Below are positions 8,237 through 17,329 of a stretch of DNA of 64,000 bases, piece after piece. The translations under genes and the position numbers were made by a program. Numbering within the stretch: position 1 is the first letter of the stretch; each line of letters starts with the position of its first letter. The notes under the pieces were generated by a model. It saw only the letters and a list, made by a program, of their open reading frames with translations. It was not told the DNA's origin and searched no databases. This DNA is from Paenibacillus timonensis (lineage in GTDB: Bacteria; Bacillota; Bacilli; Paenibacillales; Paenibacillaceae): NCBI RefSeq assembly GCF_022427145.1, contig NZ_JAKSXN010000023.1, positions 1 through 64,000 on the forward strand, in the 5' to 3' direction.

Positions 8237-8689
8237 ATGAATCAAATTGACGTGACGGCCCTGCTGCTTCTGCTGCTGGCTGCGCTCGGCATCTTCAGCA
8301 ATAACATGCCGATTACTGTGGCGATGATCGTGTTGCTGCTGCTACGCGTGCTGCACATGCACTATACGTTCCCTTGGCTGGAGAAATACGGCCTGACGCT
8401 AGGCATCATCATTCTCACCATCGGGGTGATGACACCCGTCGCCAGTGGCAAAATCTCCATCCAGACGTTATGGGCTTCCTTCTTCCACTGGAAATCCCTG
8501 CTTGCCATCGGCGTCGGCATGCTTGTGGCCTGGCTTGGCGGCCGCGGCGCGACCTTGATGGGCAATCAGCCGACCGTCGTCGCCGGCCTGCTGATCGGGA
8601 CGGTGCTGGGCGTCGCCTTCTTCCGCGGCGTCCCCGTCGGCCCGTTGATCGCCGCCGGCATCTTGTCGCTGGTGATCGGGAAGCTATAG
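8237..8689 (+). CDS. DUF441/UPF0756 family membrane protein (YtwI/YeaL-like)
   Basis: A 150-residue polytopic membrane protein with four to five hydrophobic segments and short loops. The conserved stretches [35 protein letters not shown] and [14 protein letters not shown] are those of the UPF0756 family. Function is unknown. The start ATG is seven bases behind AGGAGGTG. It is the second gene after bdr and ends just before a strong terminator. Confidence 0.85.
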   Translation: MNQIDVTALLLLLLAALGIFSNNMPITVAMIVLLLLRVLHMHYTFPWLEKYGLTLGIIILTIGVMTPVASGKISIQTLWASFFHWKSLLAIGVGMLVAWLGGRGATLMGNQPTVVAGLLIGTVLGVAFFRGVPVGPLIAAGILSLVIGKL

Positions 8690-8695
8690 CGGCGC

Positions 8696-8747
8696 AAAAA
8701 AAGGTTGTTCTACCGGCGAAAGTTTTCCGGTGAGAACAACCTTTTTT
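8696..8747. terminator. Strong bidirectional terminator
   Basis: AAAAAAGGTTGTTCT and AGAACAACCTTTTTT flank an inner ACCGG/CCGGT stem. It terminates the bdr-DUF441 transcript. Confidence 0.85.
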
Positions 8748-8818
8748 GAGTTACTTTTTCATCTTTTCTCCCCGCAAATGCCCAATTTGAGCAAAATAGA
8801 GTGAAATCATCACCCAGA

Positions 8819-9040
8819 TTGCGAGATACAGCGGTACTTTTTGCCCTTATTTCGCCTAAATGAGCATAATCGGATAAAATAGCGGTAAAAAAAGTCCTTA
8901 TTTTGCTCAAAGTCTGCAAAATCCGGCTATCAAGGTGCGTATTGCGAGAAATAGCGGTACTTTTTGCCCTTATTTCGCCCATTCCGGCTTAGGTGGACGA
9001 AATAAGGCCTTTTTTTGTCCTTATTTTGTGCTGAAGAAAA
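8819..9040. repeat. Degenerate intergenic repeat array (AATAGCGGTACTTTTTGCCC units)
   Basis: Two 40-base units at about 8819-8858 and 8942-8981 differ at only a few positions. Weaker units lie at about 8873-8910 and 8998-9033. All share [A/G]AAATAGCGGTA-TTTTT-G-CCTTATTT-GC. An open frame across them on the minus strand (8710-8982) is judged non-coding because it only translates the repeat and the terminator. Confidence 0.7.
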
Positions 9041-9053
9041 AGGGAGCACGCCC

Positions 9054-10826
9054 TCACCCCAACTCCCCGCTCTCCACTGGGCTCAGGTGCTGGATGTTGT
9101 ACAGCTGCGCGTACACGCCGTCCGAGTTCGCCATCAGCTCGTCGTGCGTACCGCGCTCGGCGATCTCACCGTTCTTCAGGACGATGATCTGGTCGGCGTG
9201 GGTGATCGTCGACAGCCGGTGCGCCACGATCAGCGTCGTGCGGGCGCGTGACAGCTGCTGCAACGACTGCTGGATCAGGTGCTCCGACTCCAGGTCGAGC
9301 GCGGACGTCGCCTCGTCGAGCACGAGGATCGGCGGGTCTTTCAAGAAGACGCGGGCAATGGCGATCCGCTGCTTCTGCCCGCCGGACAGCTTGACGCCGC
9401 GCTCCCCGACCTCGGTGTCGTAGCCTTGCGGCAGCTGCATGATGAAATCATGCGCATTGGCCGCGCGGGCCGCCTCGATCACCGCATCCTCGTCCGCGTC
9501 CGGCCGGCCGAACAAAATATTGTCGCGCACGCTGCCGCTAAACAGGAAATTGTCCTGCAGCACCATCCCGATCCGGCTGCGCAAGCTTTCCATCGTCCAT
9601 GCGCGGACATCCCGGCCGCCTACCGTCAGCGTCCCCCGCTGAACGTCGTAGAACCGCGGAATCAATCCGACGAGCGACGATTTCCCGCCCCCGCTCATGC
9701 CGACGAACGCGACCGTTTGGCCGGGGTTCACCTCGAGCGAAATGTTTTTGAGCACCCAGTCGCCGTCTTCCCGGTACTTGAACCAAACATCCCGGAACAT
9801 CACGCCGTGGCTACCCTGCGGCAGCACCGCCGCGTCCGGCGCGTCGGTCATGTCATACGGTTCCTCCAGCAACTCCAGCACCCGCTCCCACGAAGCCGAA
9901 GCCTGCGTCAACGTCGTAGATGAGTTAATCAACCGTCGCAACGGGGCGTATAACCGGTCGAGATAGCCGAAGAAGGCTACAAACGTCCCCAAGGTCAAAT
10001 CCCCGTAAATCACCTGGTAACCGCCGTACCCGATCACGAGCAGCGGCGCGATGTCGGTGAGCGTGTTGATGATCGCAAACGTCCAGGCGTTCCAGCGGCT
10101 GTGGGCCAGCGCTTTATGTAGAAACCGTCCGTTGGTGCCTTCGAACTTCTTCCGGTCATGCCGCTCCAAGGCAAAGCTGCGGATGACCGAGATGCCCTGA
10201 ATGCGTTCGTGCAGATAGGCCTGAATGCCGGCGAGCGCCGCCGAGCGGTCTTTGGTCAGCTTCTTCAAGCGTTTGTACAACACTTTCACCGCAATCGCAT
10301 ACAAAGGGAAGATCGCGATCGACACGAGCGTCAGCCAGGGATTCAAATAGAACATGAAGCCCAGCACAAAAACCAACGTAAACATGTCCAGCCAGACGTT
10401 CATCATGCCGACCTCGACGATGTTCTTCGTCTGCTCGGCGTCGTTGATGAAGCGGGAGATGATCTCCCCCACCTTCGTGTTCTGGTAATAGCGAAGCGAT
10501 AGCCGCTGCAAGTGGGCATACAGCTTGTTGCGCAAATCGAACAGGATCCGCGCCGTGATCAACTGGGCAAAATACTGCCGCGCATATTCCACCGGACCGC
10601 GCACGATCACGAACAGGAACAGCGTGGCCCCGAGTACGATCATCAACTGCGATACTTTATGTTCAAGATCGATCGCGCCGTTCAGCAAAATATCGTCCAC
10701 TACGTACTTCTGCACCAACGGCAGCAAGGAAGGAATGCCGAATTTCAGTATCCCGATAAATAAGGTAAGCAAAATCCATTTCGTATAAGGCCTAACGAAG
10801 GTCAAATAGGCTTTCCAATGTTTCAA
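9054..10826 (-). CDS. ABC exporter half-transporter (TMD-NBD, MsbA/BmrA type)
   Basis: A 590-residue exporter. The N-terminal six-TM domain spans about 1-310 and the ATPase domain about 335-580. Walker A is GMSGGGKSS, the signature LSGGQKQR, Walker B ILVLDEATSALD with the catalytic Glu present, and the H-loop IVAHRLST. All catalytic residues are intact, so it can work as a homodimer. The start is TTG with GAGGAT about 11 bases upstream. Substrates of the family are lipids or hydrophobic drugs; none can be assigned here. The next gene upstream on this strand encodes an unrelated phosphotransferase 44 bases away, so co-transcription is possible. Confidence 0.88.
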   Translation of the reverse strand: MKHWKAYLTFVRPYTKWILLTLFIGILKFGIPSLLPLVQKYVVDDILLNGAIDLEHKVSQLMIVLGATLFLFVIVRGPVEYARQYFAQLITARILFDLRNKLYAHLQRLSLRYYQNTKVGEIISRFINDAEQTKNIVEVGMMNVWLDMFTLVFVLGFMFYLNPWLTLVSIAIFPLYAIAVKVLYKRLKKLTKDRSAALAGIQAYLHERIQGISVIRSFALERHDRKKFEGTNGRFLHKALAHSRWNAWTFAIINTLTDIAPLLVIGYGGYQVIYGDLTLGTFVAFFGYLDRLYAPLRRLINSSTTLTQASASWERVLELLEEPYDMTDAPDAAVLPQGSHGVMFRDVWFKYREDGDWVLKNISLEVNPGQTVAFVGMSGGGKSSLVGLIPRFYDVQRGTLTVGGRDVRAWTMESLRSRIGMVLQDNFLFSGSVRDNILFGRPDADEDAVIEAARAANAHDFIMQLPQGYDTEVGERGVKLSGGQKQRIAIARVFLKDPPILVLDEATSALDLESEHLIQQSLQQLSRARTTLIVAHRLSTITHADQIIVLKNGEIAERGTHDELMANSDGVYAQLYNIQHLSPVESGELG

Positions 10827-10870
10827 TTTGCGAGCACATCCTCTATTTGTTTCTTTCCTGTCCTATCGGA

Positions 10871-11821
10871 TCAATCCAACTTTCGAGCCAGACTCTCAGC
10901 ATATTCGTCCAAGCGGCGGGCGATCCACTCCGGCGATAGGGCGGTTAGCCCCAAATCCGGCCAGCCCTGGTACACTTCGGGAGGTCCTGGCAGCATTTCG
11001 ATCAGGCATAACATATCCCAATAGGGATCGTTTACATCGCATCCGTTTTGCTGAGTCGCCGCTAGATAGCTGTCCAAAAAGGCGTCCGCCGCCTCCACGC
11101 CGTACATCTGCGCGAGATTCAACCGGCAGTGGCCGGTATCGATTGCGGCCGGCCCCATGCAGGCGTTCACCCAATCCACTACGCCGCTGACTTGCCCTTC
11201 CCGCCACAGCACGTTCGTCGGATGATAATCGCGGTGAATGAACTGCGGCCGGTACGATGGGGGCGGTCCTTGAACGCGGCCGATGATTCCCCGCCACGCC
11301 TCGGGAACGCGGGTCCACTCCGGCACGGTCAAACGAGCCACCTCGTTGTAGGTAAAATAGCTCCATCCGATCGGCGAAACATCCGCCGCGTGGAGATCCG
11401 CTAGCGTCCGGGCAAGCCCGTCCAGCCAACCCGGCAGATCCGCCGGGTCCAGCACCACCCGGCCGGGCAGCCGGGTCATCAGCACGGTCGGCAGGCCGCA
11501 GGCACCGCCGTCCGGATCGCAGGCGAGCCAGCGCGGCGACGGCAGTCCCGCCGCGCCGGCCGCCTGCAGCGCCGCCGTCTCGTGCAAAGCAAGCTCCGGC
11601 TCTTCCCGCAACCACTCCGTATTGGTAAATTGTCTTAGCACCGCTTCGTGGCAGGTATCTCCTTGGTTTATTTTTAACCCAAAAACCGCCGATGAAATGC
11701 CGCCTTTCAAAGACACCGCCGAGACCACCTTGGCGCCTTGCCCCAACCGTTCCTCTGCCCAGCGAAGCGTTTCTTGCGAGAGTCCGGCGGATCCGTTCTC
11801 CATGCTCCCGTTCATCCCCAT
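10871..11821 (-). CDS. Aminoglycoside-phosphotransferase-fold (APH) kinase
   Basis: A 316-residue protein with the APH/choline-kinase fold. The catalytic loop FIHRDYHPTNVLW (HxDxxxxN) and the metal-binding Asp in GVVDWVNA are present. The N-lobe contains the nucleotide-binding region GGISSAVFGLKIN. Members phosphorylate small hydroxylated metabolites, sugars or antibiotics; this one is not close to a known aminoglycoside enzyme that I recognise. The start MGMNGSMENGS is chosen because AAAGGGGG lies just upstream. Confidence 0.8.
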   Translation of the reverse strand: MGMNGSMENGSAGLSQETLRWAEERLGQGAKVVSAVSLKGGISSAVFGLKINQGDTCHEAVLRQFTNTEWLREEPELALHETAALQAAGAAGLPSPRWLACDPDGGACGLPTVLMTRLPGRVVLDPADLPGWLDGLARTLADLHAADVSPIGWSYFTYNEVARLTVPEWTRVPEAWRGIIGRVQGPPPSYRPQFIHRDYHPTNVLWREGQVSGVVDWVNACMGPAAIDTGHCRLNLAQMYGVEAADAFLDSYLAATQQNGCDVNDPYWDMLCLIEMLPGPPEVYQGWPDLGLTALSPEWIARRLDEYAESLARKLD

Positions 11822-11966
11822 CTGCCCCCTTTCCATAGATAAAAGCCGATTTTCATGCGGCAAAGCTGAATTTATCCATCGGTTGTGGTATACTCCTTAA
11901 TAAATTGAGTTGTCATAAGCATTACATGGACAGCTACGAGTTACAGGCCGTTTTAGGAGGATGACC

Positions 11967-12470
11967 ATGTCACGCCGATTTGTGATCGAAGCCGTGATGG
12001 TGGCGATATATGGTGAATTGCTGGTGCCGGGTGCGCCTGTGGAATATATTGTACCTTACACCACCGTCATGGAGCTTTATGAATTTCAGAACAGTCCGGA
12101 GCCGCTGATGAACGACCCCGTCGACGATATGCACGTGAAGCAGAAAATCAGCGAATTGATCGCCTATCTCGAAGAGCCGCTGAACCGCAAGAAACTGGAA
12201 CGGGCCCTTACCGTACCTTGGTCCAAAAGCCCTTCGATCCTGTTCGGCGATCATGTGACCTGGACCGTGGTGAACGCGGTGGACAACGAACAATACGGGG
12301 AGTTCCTCGATCCGATCGAAACGGAAATCGTCCTGACCGCTCAGCGGGAGAACGTGCCAATCCTGACCGACCAGCTCGAACTGATCCGGCGGATCATCGA
12401 GGCGGAGGTGCCGGTGCAGGTTTACGATATCGGCGATTTTGAATACGCGATGGAAGACAGCATCATTTGA
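11967..12470 (+). CDS. Conserved hypothetical protein, 167 aa
   Basis: A soluble, acidic protein starting MSRRFVIEAVMVAIYGELL. From memory, Paenibacillus genomes carry close relatives sometimes labelled ADP-heptose synthase, but neither a nucleotidyltransferase HxGH nor a kinase motif is visible here, so that label is not supported. The ATG at 11967 is chosen since AGGAGG sits six bases upstream; the ATG at 11961 abuts it. The gene is monocistronic with a terminator at 12514. Confidence 0.65.
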   Translation: MSRRFVIEAVMVAIYGELLVPGAPVEYIVPYTTVMELYEFQNSPEPLMNDPVDDMHVKQKISELIAYLEEPLNRKKLERALTVPWSKSPSILFGDHVTWTVVNAVDNEQYGEFLDPIETEIVLTAQRENVPILTDQLELIRRIIEAEVPVQVYDIGDFEYAMEDSII

Positions 12471-12513
12471 CCGTTGCCGGGCCACGCGCCCGTCCGCCCC
12501 ATCCCACAAAGAT

Positions 12514-12544
12514 AAAGGCCCGTGCAGGTTGACGGGCCTTTTTG
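12514..12544. terminator. Terminator between convergent genes
   Basis: AAAGGCCCGT pairs with ACGGGCCTTT, followed by T on the plus strand and preceded by A. Confidence 0.85.
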
Positions 12545-12585
12545 TTCTTTCGCTAACTTTGCAGCCGCTGACCAGCGTCCCCAGC

Positions 12586-12885
12586 TTAATTCGGTGCCGC
12601 AGCCTCGTATTCATATTCGATGTCGCCCAACTGCTGGTCATAAGTCACGTTAAGATGATATCCGTCGAGATACCACATATCCTGGTCTTCCATGAAGAAC
12701 GTAATGCCCTCCACTTCCGCTTTGATGCCCGGGGACACGGGCTGATCGACGTCGATCCCGAGCGAGAATCCCGGATGCAGCTTGCCTCCCGCGCTATATC
12801 GCGCAAAGAAGCGTACCGCCTGCCCCGCCTCGAGTCCAAGTTCCTGCTTAAACCACTCGGCGGCTTCGTTACTCACGTGAATCAT
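12586..12885 (-). CDS. HesB/YneR-type IscA-like protein
   Basis: A 99-residue protein with the HesB/IscA beta-sandwich pattern (MIHVSNEAAEWFKQELGL at the N-terminus, GFSLGIDVD mid-way, FFMEDQDMWYLDG). The three conserved Fe-S-scaffold cysteines of true A-type carriers are missing; the protein has no cysteine. It therefore belongs with the YneR-like group of unknown function. The start is the ATG eight bases behind AGGAGGGG. Monocistronic. Confidence 0.75.
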   Translation of the reverse strand: MIHVSNEAAEWFKQELGLEAGQAVRFFARYSAGGKLHPGFSLGIDVDQPVSPGIKAEVEGITFFMEDQDMWYLDGYHLNVTYDQQLGDIEYEYEAAAPN

Positions 12886-13051
12886 GATAGATTCCCCTCC
12901 TCTTCTTGCATCCAACCTTATTCGCGGTGCTTCAATCCGAACGGATTGAACACTTATTTTTTAAGTTTATTGTAGACGAAACCGCGCCAAAAGCCAAACC
13001 TTTGTTCGATCTGACCCGGGATTAATTGATAGTTACTGAAAAAAATAACGT

Positions 13052-13081
13052 TTGACATTTTCTTCGGGCCGGTGCTAAAAT
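13052..13081 (+). promoter_or_regulatory. Promoter of the bmrCD-type operon leader
   Basis: TTGACA (13052-13057), 18-base spacer, TAAAAT (13076-13081). It lies upstream of the leader ORF. Confidence 0.75.
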
Positions 13082-13137
13082 CGGGAACATACGAGATCGC
13101 TTTTCAAGTAATTACCAAATGAGAAAGGGTGAGCACG

Positions 13138-13239
13138 GTGTTGAAACACAAATTTATGCCTGCGTATCGCGATGCGCATCACATCCAACAATTAAATACC
13201 GGAGCAACCCCTGCAGGCTTGGATGAATCTATGCGCTGA
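13138..13239 (+). CDS. Leader peptide of the ABC exporter operon (BmrB-like role), 33 aa
   Basis: A short ORF starting GTG behind AAAGGGTGA; the peptide begins MLKHKFMPAYRDAHHIQQLN. A promoter lies about 57 bases upstream and a terminator about 90 bases downstream of the stop, all before the heterodimeric ABC genes. In B. subtilis bmrCD is controlled by translation of the leader gene bmrB through ribosome-mediated attenuation (established knowledge), and this layout matches. The bases TATGCCT inside codons 6-8 can pair with AGGCATA of the terminator's 5' arm. I cannot align the peptide with BmrB from memory. Confidence 0.6.
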   Translation: MLKHKFMPAYRDAHHIQQLNTGATPAGLDESMR

Positions 13240-13329
13240 CCGCCCCTTAGCTTTTAAAGGGTATAAGCGATATCATACACGCGGAGGTTGCTTGCTATAA
13301 GTAACGGACGCGACATATGTTATGGTTTT

Positions 13330-13363
13330 AAGGCATATCGTTTTCGGACGATATGCCTTTTTT
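13330..13363 (+). terminator. Attenuator terminator before the bmrC-type gene
   Basis: AAGGCATATCG, eight-base loop, CGATATGCCTT and six T. It lies inside the leader, 80 bases before the first ABC gene, so read-through must be regulated or partial. Confidence 0.85.
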
Positions 13364-13445
13364 GCGGTTTTTTGCAGGTTTAGCACTCTTGTAGAGGTTT
13401 TCCGGCAGGTTAGGCAATCGGGAATTCAAAGGAGGAAACCCCATC

Positions 13446-15203
13446 ATGTTTTCGGTATTAAAAAATTTGGGCTGGTTTTTCAAACGTGAAAAAAGGCGTT
13501 ATGTCATCGGTTTGTTCCTGCTCATTCTGGTGGGCGTCGTGGAATTGGCGCCGCCGCGGCTGCTGGGCAGCGCGATCGATGAAATCGTGGCCGGCACGGT
13601 CACTTGGGCTTCATTAACTCAATATATTTTGCTCATTATCGGCGTATTGATCTTCATCTACCTCATTACGTACATATGGATGCATTCTCTGTTCGGGGGT
13701 TCGAACCTCGTCGAGCGGCTGCTGCGAACCCGGTTCATGAGCCATCTGCTCCGGATGACGCCGCCGTTCTTCGAGCGGAGCCGCACCGGCGACCTGATGG
13801 CCCGTGCGACAAACGATTTGCGGTCGGTCGCCACGACCGTCGGCTTCGGCATGCTGACGTTGACCGACTCGACGGCGTACCTCACGGTGATCTTCGTGGC
13901 GATGAGCACGCTGATCAGCTGGAAGCTGACGCTGGCTGCGATCATCCCGCTCCCTTTTATCGCCTTGGCGATGAAAATTTACGGAAAAATCATTCACGAG
14001 CGCTACACGCTGGCACAGGATGCCTTCGGGGACATGAACGACCAGGTGCTAGAGTCGGTAGCCGGCATCCGCGTCATTCGCGCTTATGTCCAAGAACGCC
14101 ATGACGAACAACGTTTTGCGGATATTACGGAAGACGTCTACAAGAAGAATCTGGCGGTGGCCAAAGTCGACGCTTATTTCGAGCCGACGATCCGCTTATG
14201 CGTTGGCCTTAGTTATGCGATTGGGCTCACGTACGGCATTTATCTCGTCTTTCATAATGAATTGACCCTGGGCGATCTCGTATCTTTCAACATGTACCTG
14301 GGGATGATGATTTGGCCGATGTTTGCGATCGGCGAGCTGATCAACGTCATGCAGCGCGGCGGCGCTTCGCTGGACCGCGTGAACGAAACGCTTAACGAGA
14401 AGCCGGACGTCGAAGACGTTCCCAACCCGATCCCGGTCGAAACGCCGGAAACCATCGAGTTTAAGGATGTGACCTTCTGCTATCCGACTTCGACCATCCA
14501 TAATCTCGAGCATATCGACTTGACGATCAAACGCGGCGAGACGCTGGGGATCGTCGGCCGTACCGGCAGCGGCAAATCCACCCTGCTGAAGCAGCTGCTG
14601 CACGAATATCCGGCGGGCAGCGGCGAGCTGACCATCTCGGGCGTGCCGATTCAGCAAATTGCGCTGGACCGGTTGCATGGCTGGATCGGATATGTGCCGC
14701 AGGAGCAAATTCTGTTCTCCAAGACGGTGCGGCAAAACATTCAGTTCGGCTCCCCCGGCGCGTCCGATGAGAAAATTCTGGAGGCGATCCGCACGGCGGC
14801 CTTCGACCAGGATCTCGGCACGTTGTCCGACGGCCTGGATACGCTTGTCGGCGAGAAAGGCGTCGCCCTTTCCGGCGGCCAGAAGCAGCGGGTCTCCTTG
14901 GCCCGGGCGTTTATCGCCGATCCGGAACTCCTGATTCTGGACGACGCCTTGTCTGCCGTCGATGCTCGGACCGAGGCGCGGATCATCGAAAACATCCGCA
15001 GCCAGCGCTCCGGCAAAACCACGCTGATCTCCACGCATCGCCTGTCCGCGATTGAACATGCGGATTGGATCGTCGTGCTGGAGAAAGGCAAGATCATCGA
15101 AGAAGGTACCCATGAGACGCTGCTGCAGCTAGGCGGCTGGTACCGTGAACAATATGAACGTCAGCAGGTGGAATCGAACCTGACTGACGGGGAGGTGTCT
15201 TAA
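13446..15203 (+). CDS. bmrC: Heterodimeric ABC multidrug exporter subunit, BmrC (YheI) type
   Basis: 585 residues, the same length as I recall for B. subtilis BmrC. Six TM segments (about 1-310) are followed by an ATPase domain with Walker A GRTGSGKST and signature LSGGQKQR. Walker B reads LLILDDALSAVD, in which the catalytic Glu is replaced by Asp. This is the hallmark of the half that supplies the degenerate ATP site in a heterodimer. The H-loop is STHRLSA. The ribosome binding site is AAAGGAGG. The partner gene follows after three bases. Family role: export of hydrophobic drugs, often induced by ribosome-targeting antibiotics. Confidence 0.88.
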   Translation: MFSVLKNLGWFFKREKRRYVIGLFLLILVGVVELAPPRLLGSAIDEIVAGTVTWASLTQYILLIIGVLIFIYLITYIWMHSLFGGSNLVERLLRTRFMSHLLRMTPPFFERSRTGDLMARATNDLRSVATTVGFGMLTLTDSTAYLTVIFVAMSTLISWKLTLAAIIPLPFIALAMKIYGKIIHERYTLAQDAFGDMNDQVLESVAGIRVIRAYVQERHDEQRFADITEDVYKKNLAVAKVDAYFEPTIRLCVGLSYAIGLTYGIYLVFHNELTLGDLVSFNMYLGMMIWPMFAIGELINVMQRGGASLDRVNETLNEKPDVEDVPNPIPVETPETIEFKDVTFCYPTSTIHNLEHIDLTIKRGETLGIVGRTGSGKSTLLKQLLHEYPAGSGELTISGVPIQQIALDRLHGWIGYVPQEQILFSKTVRQNIQFGSPGASDEKILEAIRTAAFDQDLGTLSDGLDTLVGEKGVALSGGQKQRVSLARAFIADPELLILDDALSAVDARTEARIIENIRSQRSGKTTLISTHRLSAIEHADWIVVLEKGKIIEEGTHETLLQLGGWYREQYERQQVESNLTDGEVS

Positions 15204-15206
15204 GCC

Positions 15207-17279
15207 ATGCACACCCATACGGGAAAAGCACTTTTCAAATACGCCTTAACGGCGAAAAACACGTTTATCCTCGCGCTCGTCATGCTGGCGATCGGCGTGG
15301 CGGCCGAACTGGCCGGCCCGTTTATCGCCCGCTCGATGATCGACGATCATATGCTGGCGATCGAGCAGCCGTTTTATGAAACGACGGTCAAAGACAAAAC
15401 GACCGTCGACTATGGCGGACGTACCTTTAAGCGGGGCGACCGCTTCGTCGAGGGCGAAACCAAAGGCGCCGAAGTCCGCGTGCTGCAGGTCGGCAAAAGC
15501 TTCGTATTTGTGGACGCTGCGGTCCCGGACGTCTCCGGCGACCGCAACTTCGCGGACGGCGTTCTGACCCTCACCGGAAAGGACGGCGCAAGCCGCGAAT
15601 ATCCGGCACAGAAACTTGGCGCGGCGGGTCTGTTCGCTTTTTACAAGCCGGAGGTTCCCGGCATTATGTCGCTCATCATCTGGTATCTCGTGTTCCTGGC
15701 CGTGTCCATCGTGATGGAATTCGGCAAAACCTATTGGCTGCAGTCTTCGGCCAACCAGGTGATCCGCAAGCTGCGTATGGACGTTTACGCCCATATTCAG
15801 CGGTTGCCGGTGCATTTTTTCGATAATCTGCCGGCCGGGAAAGTCGTCTCCCGCGTCACCAACGACACGGAAGCGGTGAAGGAATTGTTTATCGCCGTAC
15901 TGGCGAACTTCTTCTCCGGGATCATAAACATGCTGGGCGTTTACATTGCCTTGTTTATCCTGGACGTGCGGCTCGGACTCATCTGCCTGTTCGTCGTTCC
16001 GATCATTTACTTGTGGGTTGTTCTCTACCGCAAGTTCGCTACGAAGTACAACACGATTATCCGCTCGCGGTTAAGCGAGATTAACGCCATCATCAACGAA
16101 TCGATCCAGGGGATGTCGATCATCCGGATTTTCCGCCGCGAGTCGCAAACCAAGGAAGAGTTCGAGAACCTGAACAACGATTACATGAAGCACCAGAACA
16201 AAATGCTGAACTTGAACGCGTTCACTTCGCACAATCTGGTTAATGTGATCCGTAATCTGGCGTTTGCCACCGTGCTTTGGTATTTCGGCTCGGCGCAGCT
16301 GGACGGCACCAGCGTGATTTCGCTTGGCGTGCTGTATGCTTTCGTCGATGTGCTTGGGCGGTTGTTCCAACCGATCACCGGGATGGTCAACCAACTCGCC
16401 GCGCTCGATTCCTCGATGGTCTCCGCCGGCCGGGTGTTCGCGCTCATGGACGAACCGGGCGAGGACGTCGTTGACGGTTCGATGCCGCGCTACAAAGGGA
16501 ACGTGGAATTTAAGGACGTCTCGTTCGCCTACAAGAAAGATTACGTGCTGAAAAATATCTCCTTCGAGGCGAAGCAAGGCCAAACGGTCGCGCTGGTCGG
16601 ACACACGGGCTCCGGCAAAAGCTCGATCATCAACCTCCTGTTCCGGTTTTACGATCCGCAGAAAGGCACGATCACGATCGACGGCCAGCCGGTAACGGAG
16701 CTGCCGAAGCAGTGGATCCGCCACCATATGGGGATCGTGCTTCAAGATCCGTACCTGTTCACCGGGACGATCCTGTCGAACGTCACGCTGGGTGATGAAC
16801 GCATCTCCCGCGAGACGGCGGAGAAAGCGCTGATCGACGTGGGCGCGGACCGAATTTTGGCCCACTTGCCCAAAGGCATGGATGAACCGGTCGTGGAAAA
16901 GGGCAGCACGTTATCCGCCGGCGAACGTCAGCTGATTTCCTTCGCTCGGGCGCTCGCGTTCGACCCGGCGATTCTGATCCTCGATGAGGCGACAGCCAAC
17001 ATCGACACGGAAACCGAAGCGTTGATTCAGTCCGCGCTGGAAGTGCTGAAACGCGGCCGGACGACGTTCATCATCGCCCACCGGCTGTCTACGATCCGCA
17101 GCGCCGATCAGATCCTCGTCCTGCACCGCGGCGAAATCGTCGAACGCGGCACGCATGAAGAACTGCTCGCGCTGGGCGGCCGGTACTATCAAATGTACCG
17201 GCTGCAGCTGGGAGCTGCCGAAGTTCCAGCCGCACCCGGCGCCGGACCCGCCATCACGCCGGTGGCGAATCCAACTTAA
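15207..17279 (+). CDS. bmrD: Heterodimeric ABC multidrug exporter subunit, BmrD (YheH) type
   Basis: 690 residues, close to BmrD. An extra domain of about 100 residues lies between TM1 and TM2 (residues about 50-145, soluble), as in YheH. The ATPase domain has Walker A GHTGSGKSS, a degenerate signature LSAGERQ, and Walker B ILILDEATANID with the catalytic Glu present. Together with the Asp-type Walker B of the partner this gives one consensus and one degenerate site, as in known heterodimers. GGGGAGGTG overlaps the end of the upstream gene, so translation is coupled. A terminator follows. Confidence 0.88.
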   Translation: MHTHTGKALFKYALTAKNTFILALVMLAIGVAAELAGPFIARSMIDDHMLAIEQPFYETTVKDKTTVDYGGRTFKRGDRFVEGETKGAEVRVLQVGKSFVFVDAAVPDVSGDRNFADGVLTLTGKDGASREYPAQKLGAAGLFAFYKPEVPGIMSLIIWYLVFLAVSIVMEFGKTYWLQSSANQVIRKLRMDVYAHIQRLPVHFFDNLPAGKVVSRVTNDTEAVKELFIAVLANFFSGIINMLGVYIALFILDVRLGLICLFVVPIIYLWVVLYRKFATKYNTIIRSRLSEINAIINESIQGMSIIRIFRRESQTKEEFENLNNDYMKHQNKMLNLNAFTSHNLVNVIRNLAFATVLWYFGSAQLDGTSVISLGVLYAFVDVLGRLFQPITGMVNQLAALDSSMVSAGRVFALMDEPGEDVVDGSMPRYKGNVEFKDVSFAYKKDYVLKNISFEAKQGQTVALVGHTGSGKSSIINLLFRFYDPQKGTITIDGQPVTELPKQWIRHHMGIVLQDPYLFTGTILSNVTLGDERISRETAEKALIDVGADRILAHLPKGMDEPVVEKGSTLSAGERQLISFARALAFDPAILILDEATANIDTETEALIQSALEVLKRGRTTFIIAHRLSTIRSADQILVLHRGEIVERGTHEELLALGGRYYQMYRLQLGAAEVPAAPGAGPAITPVANPT

Positions 17280-17284
17280 TTAAC

Positions 17285-17325
17285 AAAACAACCGTTCCTT
17301 TAAAACCAGGAACGGTTGTTTTTTT
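17285..17325. terminator. Bidirectional terminator
   Basis: AACAACCGTTCCT pairs with AGGAACGGTTGTT, followed by seven T; A-rich on the left. It separates bmrD from the convergent SLH gene. Confidence 0.85.
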
Positions 17326-17329
17326 GCCT

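Noticed and set aside
8710-8982. 90-codon minus-strand frame in the repeat region
   Set aside because: It translates the terminator and two copies of the intergenic repeat; the protein only shows the repeat (GEIRAKSTA..SRN).
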